Shown here: positions 10,176-19,036 of the stretch, one piece after another | Numbering within the stretch: position 1 is the first letter of the stretch | Layout: each line of letters starts with the position of its first letter | Source: Fidelibacterota bacterium | GTDB taxonomy: Bacteria; Fidelibacterota; Marinisomatia; Marinisomatales; TCS55 | Length of the DNA stretch: 59,244 nucleotides | Direction of reading: 5' to 3' | Assembly (NCBI GenBank): GCA_014382015.1 | Contig: JACNKN010000039.1 | Location: forward strand, 1 to 59,244 | Made by a program: the position numbers and the translations under genes | Notes under the pieces: model-generated | Told to the model about the DNA's origin: nothing | The model's database searches: none | Seen by the model: the letters and a program-made list of their open reading frames with translations, nothing else

Positions 10176-10998
10176 ATTTATATTATCCATATTGTTGGTG
10201 AGTATTGGTGTGGGTCAGGATGAGGCAGACTCAATAATTGTGGCTCCGGTTGATACCATGGTCGTTATCAAATCTGAAACTATTCAGGAGGATAAGGACA
10301 CCGCAGCTCAGAATTCCTTGATTCCTTTACCTGATATCCGTGAGTTAGATGACGAAGCATCAAAACTCCCTTTAGGTGAACCCTTTTTCGAATTGAAATC
10401 AAGCATTGATTTGCTCCACCTGCAAATGGATTCTCTCAAGCGAGTGATTTCCGTTTATGAAAAAGGTAAGGGCGCCATGCCGACTATCGATGAAGAGTTG
10501 CTTAACCTAATTAAAGTTCCCCAATTGCGACATCGGATTGAACTTCAAAATGGTACAATTGTGAATGGCGAAATAATTCAGGAAGATGGTCTAGGGATTA
10601 TTGTTCAAACATCCATCGGACAATTGGCGATTGAAATGGACCGCGTTGTAAACATTACAGAAGATTTACCACTCAATGCCAAAGTTGAAATTATGGGAGA
10701 GCCATTTGTAAATGCATTCCCTGATCGGGAAGAAATTGCGGGAACGATAAAAAATGTTGGATTAAAACGGGCTGATTTTGTCCGGGTGATTGCCCATTTA
10801 TGGTCAGCAACAACAGAACTGATTCAAACAGATTCCATATTTGTTACGGGGCAAAAACAAAAATATTTAACAGGCATTCGTGCGGACACATCCCTTGAAC
10901 CCGGGGCAACTACCGATTTCAAACTCACCATTCCTTTGGCTGAAGGAGATAAAGTCTCCTATCGAACCTATGAAGTTCGATGGGAATCCTATAAATAA
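10168..10998 (+). CDS. Exported protein with NG-type beta unit and FxLYD-like tail
   Basis: 276 residues, no confident family. A short signal-like start (MNKFILSILLVSIGVGQ) is followed by an acidic linker and a possible short coiled coil (about 65-95). Residues about 128-168 contain LQNGTIVNGEIIQEDG and end DRVVNIT, the same beta unit as in the proteins at 783-1727 and 45941-47272. The C-terminal 90 residues (AGTIKNVGLKRADFVRV and LEPGATTDFKLTIP) look like an FxLYD/Ig-like domain. It is the third gene of the lpxH-type operon with an 8-base overlap. Probably periplasmic. Confidence 0.65.
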   Translation: MNKFILSILLVSIGVGQDEADSIIVAPVDTMVVIKSETIQEDKDTAAQNSLIPLPDIRELDDEASKLPLGEPFFELKSSIDLLHLQMDSLKRVISVYEKGKGAMPTIDEELLNLIKVPQLRHRIELQNGTIVNGEIIQEDGLGIIVQTSIGQLAIEMDRVVNITEDLPLNAKVEIMGEPFVNAFPDREEIAGTIKNVGLKRADFVRVIAHLWSATTELIQTDSIFVTGQKQKYLTGIRADTSLEPGATTDFKLTIPLAEGDKVSYRTYEVRWESYK

Positions 10999-11105
10999 AA
11001 CGGATACATCGTTTATCGATGGGATAGATTCAAATTTCACTCAAATGATTCACCTTGTTCATCATTTCAATTCAAAATCATTCATACAATCCGATACCAC
11101 TAAAT

Positions 11106-11133
11106 AAAACTCAAGCAGGACGTGTCGTCCTGC
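11106..11133. repeat. Dispersed hairpin repeat, copy 3
   Basis: AAAACTCAA, then a perfect 8-bp stem GCAGGACG (11115-11122), loop TGT, CGTCCTGC (11126-11133). It matches copies 1 and 2 near 4.4-4.9 kb apart from three substitutions, one of which restores a G-C-type stem pair. It sits between convergent genes, where it could also help terminate transcription. Confidence 0.75.
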
Positions 11134-11188
11134 ACCAAGTGAAAACAAACCACACCATAAGGTGGATGGTTCAGATCCTACATCTATT

Positions 11189-12115
<927 letters not shown>

Positions 12116-12180
12116 TTAAATTTTATTTCCTGTCCCACATTTTCCATCACCCATTGACCATCTTCCCAGTCCCATCACCC

Positions 12181-13521
12181 CTATAATATATATTTACTCA
12201 AATCCTGGTCTTCAACAATATCCTGCAATTTTTCTTCAACCATTTTTTTCGTAATTGTAATTGTTTTCTTTCGGCCACTGGATTCTTCAAACATATATTC
12301 ATCAAGCAATGTAGTCATCACAGTATGGAGCCTACGTGCACCGATATTTTCCATTTTTTGATTCACATCAACCGCAATTTTTGCGATAGCACGGATGGCA
12401 TCCGTTTCAAACTTTAACGTCACATTTTCTGCACCTAGGAGGGCCATATATTGTTTAATCAAAGATGATTCAGGATGCTTCAGAATTTTAACAAAATCCT
12501 TCATAGAAAGCTTATTCATTTCCACACGAATAGGAAATCGCCCCTGAAGTTCCGGAATCATATCTGAAGGGGATGATACATGAAATGCTCCGGCTGAAAT
12601 AAATAACACATGGTCTGTTTTCACCATACCATATTTTGTAGGTACACGGCTGCCTTCTACGATGGGAAGTAAATCCCGTTGGACACCTTCTCGACTAACA
12701 TTTGGTCCTGATCCACCTCCATCACGATCAACGATTTTATCAATTTCATCCAGAAAAACAATGCCGTTATTTTCGACTCTTTCTTTTGCGGACCGAACCA
12801 GTTCATCCTGATCCATAAGATTGTCTGCTTCCATTTCTATCAGAATATGACGTGCGTCAGAAACTGGCATTTTGCGACGCTTGGTATGACCGGGCATGAC
12901 GTTGGACAACATATCTTTAATATTCATGCCAATATCCTCGCCACCGCCGAAAGGTCCAAAAACCTGCATCATGGGTGCAGCATCTTCAGTCACTTCAATT
13001 TCTATTTCACGATCTTCAAAATCACCATTTTGTAATTTTTGTCTCAGACGATTCCGGGTTTTTTTATGGCGGGTAACTTCTTCTTTTGTTGGCTTATGGG
13101 CCCCATCGTTCGGAAACAGGAAGTCCAAAATGCGTTCTTCAGCAAGGTTATCTGCTAAGCCTTGAACTTCAATTTGTTTTTCACGTTTGACAATACTCAT
13201 AGCTACGTCGGTCAAATCCCGGATAATGGATTCAACATCTCGCCCCACATAACCCACTTCCGTGAATTTACTCGCTTCAACCTTTACAAAAGGTGCTTTG
13301 GCTAAAGATGCCAATCGGCGGGAGATTTCTGTTTTTCCAACACCCGTAGGACCGATGAGAATGATATTGTTGGGCACAATTTCATTCCGCATGTCTCCTT
13401 CGACCTTTTGACGTCTCCAGCGGTTTCGAAGCGCAATAGCCACAGCCCGTTTGGCATCCGTTTGACCCACAATATATCTGTCCAATTCCTTTACAATTTG
13501 TTTGGGCGTGAGTTGACTCAT
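12181..13521 (-). CDS. hslU: HslU, ATPase of the HslUV protease
   Basis: 446 residues, a AAA+ unfoldase that feeds proteins to HslV. Walker A GPTGVGKT is at 57-64, Walker B FLDEIDKI in the middle, and the intermediate (I) domain at about 110-230. The C-terminus DLSKYIL matches the tail that docks into HslV and activates it. The start overlaps the hslV stop by four bases. It is the last gene of the Kdo/Lpt/RpoN/Hfl operon. Confidence 0.97.
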   Translation of the reverse strand: MSQLTPKQIVKELDRYIVGQTDAKRAVAIALRNRWRRQKVEGDMRNEIVPNNIILIGPTGVGKTEISRRLASLAKAPFVKVEASKFTEVGYVGRDVESIIRDLTDVAMSIVKREKQIEVQGLADNLAEERILDFLFPNDGAHKPTKEEVTRHKKTRNRLRQKLQNGDFEDREIEIEVTEDAAPMMQVFGPFGGGEDIGMNIKDMLSNVMPGHTKRRKMPVSDARHILIEMEADNLMDQDELVRSAKERVENNGIVFLDEIDKIVDRDGGGSGPNVSREGVQRDLLPIVEGSRVPTKYGMVKTDHVLFISAGAFHVSSPSDMIPELQGRFPIRVEMNKLSMKDFVKILKHPESSLIKQYMALLGAENVTLKFETDAIRAIAKIAVDVNQKMENIGARRLHTVMTTLLDEYMFEESSGRKKTITITKKMVEEKLQDIVEDQDLSKYIL

Positions 13522-14063
13522 TTGGACTCTAATATTGTAATGGAATCATTGGTGTAAATACATAATTCAGCGGCAATTTGGAGGGATTTTTCTACAATCT
13601 TTTTGGCCGGATAAGTTGTGCTTTTCATATATGCTGTTGCGGCGGCCTGAGCAAATCCTCCCCCAGACCCAATTGAAATAATCGGTCCATCCGGTTCAAT
13701 TACATTCCCATCACCAGAAACGATAAAAGCATGTTTTTTATCCATAAGTGCCAATAAGGCCTCCAGATGCCGAAGATATTTATCCGTCCGCCATTCTTTA
13801 GCTAATTCCACAACAGCGCGGGTTAAGTTCCCTTCATATTCATCCAATTTAGATTCGAACTTTTCAAAAAGAGTGAGCGCATCAGCAGCAGCGCCGGCAA
13901 ATCCACCCAAAACTATCCCTTTTTCAGAATCAAATTCTCGGACCTTTACTGCTTTTTGTTTAAATGCCATATCACCAAACGTTACTTGTCCATCCCCACC
14001 CATGGCAATTTGCCCTTTTTTGCGCACACCTAAAATGGTCGTTGATCGAATTTTTACATCCAT
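13518..14063 (-). CDS. hslV: HslV, peptidase of the HslUV protease
   Basis: 181 residues, an N-terminal-threonine hydrolase. The sequence starts MDVKIRSTTILGVRKKG, so a seven-residue propeptide would have to be removed to expose Thr8 as the nucleophile. Proteobacterial HslV has only Met before Thr. GGDGQVTFG and the late GSGGGFAQAAA motif are intact. It follows hflC with no gap and overlaps hslU by four bases. Confidence 0.96.
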   Translation of the reverse strand: MDVKIRSTTILGVRKKGQIAMGGDGQVTFGDMAFKQKAVKVREFDSEKGIVLGGFAGAAADALTLFEKFESKLDEYEGNLTRAVVELAKEWRTDKYLRHLEALLALMDKKHAFIVSGDGNVIEPDGPIISIGSGGGFAQAAATAYMKSTTYPAKKIVEKSLQIAAELCIYTNDSITILESK

Positions 14064-14912
14064 TTATTTACCCAATAACAATTTGAATAGTCGTGAGTCT
14101 GACGGTAAAACCAACATTGTTTTATCATCGATTATTTTTTTATATGCATCCAACGTACGAACAAATTCGTAAAATTTTGGATCAGCAGAATAGGCATCAG
14201 CATATACTTCTACTGCCTTCGCATCACCTTCTCCACGAATTCGCTCTGCTTGTTTATAAGCGTCGGCCAGTATAATGGTTTTATCTCTGTCGGTTGTGGC
14301 CCGTATTTTTTGTGCTTCCTCCTCACCTTCTGAGCGGAATTTATTGGCTTGACGCTTACGTTCTGCATCCATCCTGGCATAGATGGATTCCTCATTTTGA
14401 GATGGGAGATCTACTCGGCGAATCCGAACGTCCACGACTTTTATCCCGTAATCCTTAGTAGCCCTATTGCTGGCCACAGTCACTTTTTTCATGAGTTCTT
14501 CACGGTTTTCTGTGATGATTTCAACCATGTCATGGGTGCCCAGTTCACGCCGCAGTTCAGAATAAACAATATCATCCATGCGGCTGAGAGCCGTAGGAAT
14601 TGCCTGTACTGTTTTAAGAAATTGAAGCGGATCCACAATCTTCCAACGGACATAGTTATCAACAATGAGCGATTTTTTATCTTTGCTCAAAATTTCTTCC
14701 GGCGGAGAATCGTATTCCAGGAGACGGTTATCAAAAACACTTTTTTCCTGAACGGGAAAAGGCACCTTCATATGCAGCCCTGGTTCTGTAATAATCCGGA
14801 CAGGTTTACCGAATTGCAGGACAACAACCTGTTCTGTTTCATCCACAATAAAAACGGATGTTAATACTAGCAAAACAAGGATTGCCCCTATACCAGTTAA
14901 TATTTTTTTCAT
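14064..14912 (-). CDS. hflC: HflC, SPFH/prohibitin-type regulator
   Basis: 282 residues. One N-terminal membrane segment (about 5-24) is followed by an SPFH domain (EQVVVLQFGKPVRI) and a charged helical region with KRQANKFRSEGEEEAQKIRA. HflC forms a membrane cage with HflK around the FtsH protease. The gene follows hflK with a two-base gap. There is no ftsH in the window; instead the soluble HslUV protease genes come next. Confidence 0.93.
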   Translation of the reverse strand: MKKILTGIGAILVLLVLTSVFIVDETEQVVVLQFGKPVRIITEPGLHMKVPFPVQEKSVFDNRLLEYDSPPEEILSKDKKSLIVDNYVRWKIVDPLQFLKTVQAIPTALSRMDDIVYSELRRELGTHDMVEIITENREELMKKVTVASNRATKDYGIKVVDVRIRRVDLPSQNEESIYARMDAERKRQANKFRSEGEEEAQKIRATTDRDKTIILADAYKQAERIRGEGDAKAVEVYADAYSADPKFYEFVRTLDAYKKIIDDKTMLVLPSDSRLFKLLLGK

Positions 14913-14914
14913 GA

Positions 14915-15877
14915 TTATTTATCCCCCTGTGGTTTTAAGTTTAACAAATTAATCAAATTCCCGCTCTTCGCATCAGGAACGATGATTTTCTCACGATTTG
15001 GCAAAATCTCTTCAATCGTTTCAAGATACATTCGTGTTTCCGTAACACCTTTTGCTTTACGGTATTCTTTAAGAACTGCACTGAATTTGGCAACGTCCCC
15101 TTCAGCCCGGGCAATCCGAGCTTTCTTGTAACCTTCTGCTTCACGGATCATGGACTGAGCTTCACCTCGTGCTTTTGGAATTAAATCATTCCGATATCCT
15201 TCCGCCTGGTTTACCATTTTATTTTTATCCTCTTTCGCCGATGCCACATCTTTAAATGCCGCAATCACTTGTTGGGGAGGGCTCACATCCTGCAGTTGAG
15301 CCGCCACCACTAAGATTCCCGTCTCGTACTTGTCCAGGATACTTTGAACCAATTCCTTGGTTTCTTCCTGAATCATGAATTTCCCCGACGTGAGTGCTTC
15401 GTCAATATTATGGCGTCCCACCACGGTTCTCAGAGATGCTTCTGAAGCTTCTCTCACCGTTAATTCAGGTTGAATAAAATTGAAAGAATAGGCAACCGGA
15501 TCTTTTATTTTATACTGGACAATCATTTCAGCATCAACAATATTTTCATCTCCAGTGAGCATCAAACTTTCCCGTTCAACCGTTTGATATTGATTTTTCC
15601 CAACGGAACGAAATCCAATTTCGATCCGTTTAACTTCCGTTACTTTCGGCGTTTTTACTGTTTCAATGGGGTAAGGAAAATGATAATTCAAGCCCGACTG
15701 TGCGGCACGAGAATACTTTCCAAATGTCTGAACGACACCAACCTCATCCGGACCCACCACATAAATCCCCGTGAGCAACCACAGGACTAAAGCGATCCCA
15801 AAGATGGGTAGCGCTCCCATTGTTAATGAGGGAACCTTAATTTCCTGGTCCCCTACGATAATTCGTTTGTATTGCAT
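14915..15877 (-). CDS. hflK: HflK, SPFH/prohibitin-type regulator
   Basis: 320 residues, partner of HflC. The membrane segment is at about 22-42 (FGIALVLWLLTGIYVVGPDE), followed by the SPFH domain starting GVVQTFGKYS and a coiled-coil tail (KGEAQSMIREAEGYKKARI-like). Compared with E. coli HflK the Gly/Pro-rich cytoplasmic head is missing, as in many non-proteobacterial homologues. It lies 19 bases downstream of rpoN. Confidence 0.93.
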   Translation of the reverse strand: MQYKRIIVGDQEIKVPSLTMGALPIFGIALVLWLLTGIYVVGPDEVGVVQTFGKYSRAAQSGLNYHFPYPIETVKTPKVTEVKRIEIGFRSVGKNQYQTVERESLMLTGDENIVDAEMIVQYKIKDPVAYSFNFIQPELTVREASEASLRTVVGRHNIDEALTSGKFMIQEETKELVQSILDKYETGILVVAAQLQDVSPPQQVIAAFKDVASAKEDKNKMVNQAEGYRNDLIPKARGEAQSMIREAEGYKKARIARAEGDVAKFSAVLKEYRKAKGVTETRMYLETIEEILPNREKIIVPDAKSGNLINLLNLKPQGDK

Positions 15878-15896
15878 ATATACCTCTTCTTTTTAT

Positions 15897-17243
15897 TTAT
15901 TGAGTTAATTGACGCCGCAACCGTGCGACTGGAAAATTAAGTTGTTCTCTATATTTGGCCACTGTTCTTCTGGCCACAGGAAATCCGCCATCCTTTAATT
16001 CCCCGGCTAAATCTGTATCGGTCAATGGCGAATCTTTATTCTCATTATGAATCAGTTTTTTGAGTAAATCCTTGATTGTTTTCGTACTGACTTCTTTACC
16101 ATCTTCTAATGCATATCCTTCGGTAAAAAAGGACTTCAATTCGAAAATACCATAAGGCGTATCCACATACTTTCCCCGGGTTGATCGACTGATGGTTGAT
16201 ATATCCATATTAATTTCACTGGCAATATCTTGAAGTTTCATGGGAACCAAGGATTCAATCTTCCCATCAAAAAACTCAGGTTGTTTCTCAATAATTGTTT
16301 CCATGACTGCCGTAAGTGTATGCCGCCTTTGCTGAATCGCCTGGATAAACCAATTGGCAGAATCATATTTTTCTTTAAGATATTTTTGTGTTTCCCGGGC
16401 AATATCCTTTTGATTTAACAATGTGACATACTCATTGCTAAGATTGAGATCTGGGATCCATGAATCATTCACAATGACGACCCAATCGCCGTCTCGTTGT
16501 ACTGCCAATAAATCGGGAATAACTGTTTCGGTTCCGGACCCAATTTTACCTTCCCCTGGTCTGGGATTTAAATGGGTAATCTCTTCAATGATTTCTCCAA
16601 GAGTAACTTTGGAAATATCCATATTTTGCTGAATACTTTCATAACGATGGTTTGCAAAATCTTCAAAATAATTTAATACGACCTGGTAGGCCAACGTCTG
16701 TTCTCTCCCTTTCATCTGGATTATAAGGCAATCCTGCAAATCTCTGGCAGCAATCCCCGGAGGATCTAACTGCTGTACTTTTTCCAATACATGATTGACT
16801 TCCTCAGATGTCCGATCATAACGGTCTGCTATTAATACAAGATCTACGGCTAAATAGCCATTTTCATCCAAATTCCAGAGAAGTTCTTCAGCTATGCCCC
16901 GTTCCCAATCGGACAAGGTGAAGCTATCTAACTGGCGGACCAATCCTTCCACGAAATCCACTTGTTCCGCCACGGGGATGTCCCGGTCATTGGATCGCAC
17001 ATTGTCATAAATATTTGCAGGTTCATATTCATCCGGATCTTCTTCATAATCAACTTCTGCAGATTCTGTGTCCGCCATTTCCTCTTCCTGAGATTCATCC
17101 TGCTCCAATACGGGATTACTTTCCAATTCATCTAAAATTTTCTGCTCAAGATTAGCAACATTGAGCTGAAGGATGCTGGCCTGAAGCACCTGTTGAGGTG
17201 ACAAGGTTTGGCGTTGAGATTGTGTCTGTTTTAATCGGGACAT
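15897..17243 (-). CDS. rpoN: RNA polymerase sigma-54 factor
   Basis: 448 residues. The Gln/Leu-rich activator-interacting region I (about 1-50) is followed by an acidic region II (about 50-95: EEEMADTESAEVDYEEDPD), the core-binding and DNA-binding domains, and the RpoN box ARRTVAKYRE near the C-terminus. The start overlaps the lptB stop by one base, preserving the lptB-rpoN linkage known from proteobacteria. No enhancer-binding activator is in the window. Confidence 0.97.
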   Translation of the reverse strand: MSRLKQTQSQRQTLSPQQVLQASILQLNVANLEQKILDELESNPVLEQDESQEEEMADTESAEVDYEEDPDEYEPANIYDNVRSNDRDIPVAEQVDFVEGLVRQLDSFTLSDWERGIAEELLWNLDENGYLAVDLVLIADRYDRTSEEVNHVLEKVQQLDPPGIAARDLQDCLIIQMKGREQTLAYQVVLNYFEDFANHRYESIQQNMDISKVTLGEIIEEITHLNPRPGEGKIGSGTETVIPDLLAVQRDGDWVVIVNDSWIPDLNLSNEYVTLLNQKDIARETQKYLKEKYDSANWFIQAIQQRRHTLTAVMETIIEKQPEFFDGKIESLVPMKLQDIASEINMDISTISRSTRGKYVDTPYGIFELKSFFTEGYALEDGKEVSTKTIKDLLKKLIHNENKDSPLTDTDLAGELKDGGFPVARRTVAKYREQLNFPVARLRRQLTQ

Positions 17244-17977
17244 TAGAGTCGAAACTTTTCTCCTAAATAAAGTCGCCGTGCTTCTTCATCGTTTGCAAGC
17301 GATTCCGATGTGCCGGATTTCAAAATTTTTCCATCAAATAATAGATAGGATCGATCGGTAATAGACAAAGTTTCGCGGACATTATGATCGGTAATTAATA
17401 CACCGATATTTCGTTCCTTCAGCGATGTAACAATGGATTGAATATCTTCGACTGCAATAGGGTCAACGCCTGCAAATGGTTCGTCTAATAATATAAAATC
17501 CGGATCAATAGCTAAAGTTCGAGATATTTCTACTCTACGCCGTTCTCCACCGGATAAATTATTTCCGATATTTTTCCGGATATGCTGGATAGATAAATCA
17601 TCCAATAATTTTTCCATTTTTTCGGATTGTTCCTCTTTCGTCATGTCAGTCATTTCAAGAACAAGGCGGAGATTATCCTCAACAGAAAGTTTTCCGAAAA
17701 TGGAAGGTTCCTGAGAAAGATAACCAATTCCCGAGCGGCTCCGTTGATACATGGCCCGGGATGTGATGTCATTCTCATCCAAAAAAATATGACCTTTTGT
17801 TGGCTTTATCATTCCGGTAATCATGTAAAAAGTTGTCGTCTTTCCCGCACCGTTCGGACCCAACAAACCAACAATTTCGCCCTTATTGACATTCAAATCT
17901 ACATCGAGGACAACCATTCGCTTTCCGTACTGTTTATACAGTCCCTTCGTGCTGAGTGTTTGATGATTATTTTTCAT
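17243..17977 (-). CDS. lptB: LPS export ABC transporter ATPase LptB
   Basis: ABC ATPase that powers LPS extraction from the inner membrane. Walker A GPNGAGKT is near residue 40, the Q-loop reads SQEPSIF, the signature LSGGERRR and Walker B FILLDEPFAGVDP. In-frame ATGs exist at 17989, 17983 and 17977; I prefer 17977 because a GAGG lies six bases upstream of it. This still leaves an 11-base overlap with lptC. Length then is 244 residues, typical of LptB. Confidence 0.95.
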   Translation of the reverse strand: MKNNHQTLSTKGLYKQYGKRMVVLDVDLNVNKGEIVGLLGPNGAGKTTTFYMITGMIKPTKGHIFLDENDITSRAMYQRSRSGIGYLSQEPSIFGKLSVEDNLRLVLEMTDMTKEEQSEKMEKLLDDLSIQHIRKNIGNNLSGGERRRVEISRTLAIDPDFILLDEPFAGVDPIAVEDIQSIVTSLKERNIGVLITDHNVRETLSITDRSYLLFDGKILKSGTSESLANDEEARRLYLGEKFRL

Positions 17978-18506
17978 CTTCATCCTCATGAAAAACGCCT
18001 GTGGGTTTTAAAATCTTCCAATTATTTAATTCTACGTCCGATTCAAATCCTATCCCATAAAGGGTATCCTGACTTTCCGTTATAAATTTAACAGAATCAT
18101 CCGTAAATATTTTTTCTTTTACATTATCCCATGATAAAGTGTCCGTAAATAAGGTAACACCACTATCAGAAATAACGACAACATGACCAATTGCAATCAG
18201 AAAATCTTCTTCTTCGTCCACTTCTGCCATTTCCGATTTTAGGTTTGTTGTGTACACTTCTTCTGAATTAAAAAAATCAGCATCTACCTTTTGATCCAAT
18301 AAAATGTATTGCCGTTCATTATATTTTTCCAGATGTCCTGATCGAATTACAGCTCGTTTCGCTCCTTCATTTGTGAGCGTAATGGTAGCTTGCCAGCTCT
18401 CCGCATCCGGGCGGCCAATTCGGGATTCTCCAGACTTTTTAATTTCCGTCGCCTCACATCCCATTGACAATAATCCAATGACTAAAAATACAGATATTAA
18501 TTTCAC
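17967..18506 (-). CDS. lptC: LPS export protein LptC, lipoprotein form
   Basis: 179 residues. LptC normally links the LptBFG transporter to LptA in the periplasm. The C-terminal two thirds show the expected order (a long strand of the A/V-I-x-S type, IAIGHVVVISDSG, then TDTLSWDNVKEKIFTDDSV and GIGFESDVELNNWKI). It lacks the E. coli-style transmembrane anchor: the N-terminus ends LLSMGC with Cys17, so it should be a lipoprotein, as in Bacteroidota. An acidic tail EDEDEK ends it. No lptA gene follows. It overlaps kdsC by four bases. Confidence 0.85.
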   Translation of the reverse strand: MKLISVFLVIGLLSMGCEATEIKKSGESRIGRPDAESWQATITLTNEGAKRAVIRSGHLEKYNERQYILLDQKVDADFFNSEEVYTTNLKSEMAEVDEEEDFLIAIGHVVVISDSGVTLFTDTLSWDNVKEKIFTDDSVKFITESQDTLYGIGFESDVELNNWKILKPTGVFHEDEDEK

Positions 18507-19036
18507 TTTTGATTTTGAACCTTTTTCCTGAGGGAGTCAATGACATTAGCTAATCGGCCTTGTTCCGTGAGAATCCATTCCACTGCTTCCCGAAATGCGC
18601 CATACCCACCGGGATTTTCTGTTATGTGGACGGCAACAGCCTTGCAGGTATTGGATGCATTCTCTGTCGCAATGGGAACACCGACTAATTCCATAACAGG
18701 AATGTCAATCATATCGTCGCCGATAAAAACAATTTCATCATCCATCAGATTAAATTTTTCTTTTAAAGCATTATAGGGCGGAATTTTATTTAAAGTACCA
18801 TTATATACATTCTCTATTTTTAACTCTTTTGCCCGTTCGGCAGTTGCATCAGAGTGACGACCAGAAATAAGTGCTAATTCTAACCCTGCTTCCCTGAGTA
18901 ACGCAACACCGGCACCATCGGTAACGCAAAATCGTTTGAGCTCAATGCCATCTTTTCCTTTATAAATTGCACCATCAGTCCATACACCATCCACATCTGA
19001 AATGACCATTTTCACTTTATTGATATCGTAACTCAT
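18503..19036 (-). CDS. kdsC: Kdo-8-phosphate phosphatase
   Basis: 177-residue HAD-family phosphatase that removes the phosphate from Kdo-8-phosphate. The motif SDVDGVWTDG carries the nucleophile Asp14 and Asp16, SGRHSDAT is motif II and FIGDDMIDIPVM the metal-binding motif. Short C0-type KdsC; tetrameric in known cases. Four-base overlaps with kdsA upstream and lptC downstream. Confidence 0.95.
   Translation of the reverse strand: MSYDINKVKMVISDVDGVWTDGAIYKGKDGIELKRFCVTDGAGVALLREAGLELALISGRHSDATAERAKELKIENVYNGTLNKIPPYNALKEKFNLMDDEIVFIGDDMIDIPVMELVGVPIATENASNTCKAVAVHITENPGGYGAFREAVEWILTEQGRLANVIDSLRKKVQNQK

Noticed and set aside
14349-14864. 171-codon plus-strand ORF
   Set aside because: Antisense to hflC, whose identity is secure; His/Phe-rich shadow translation.
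17627-18085. 152-codon plus-strand ORF
   Set aside because: Antisense to lptB/lptC; no family features.
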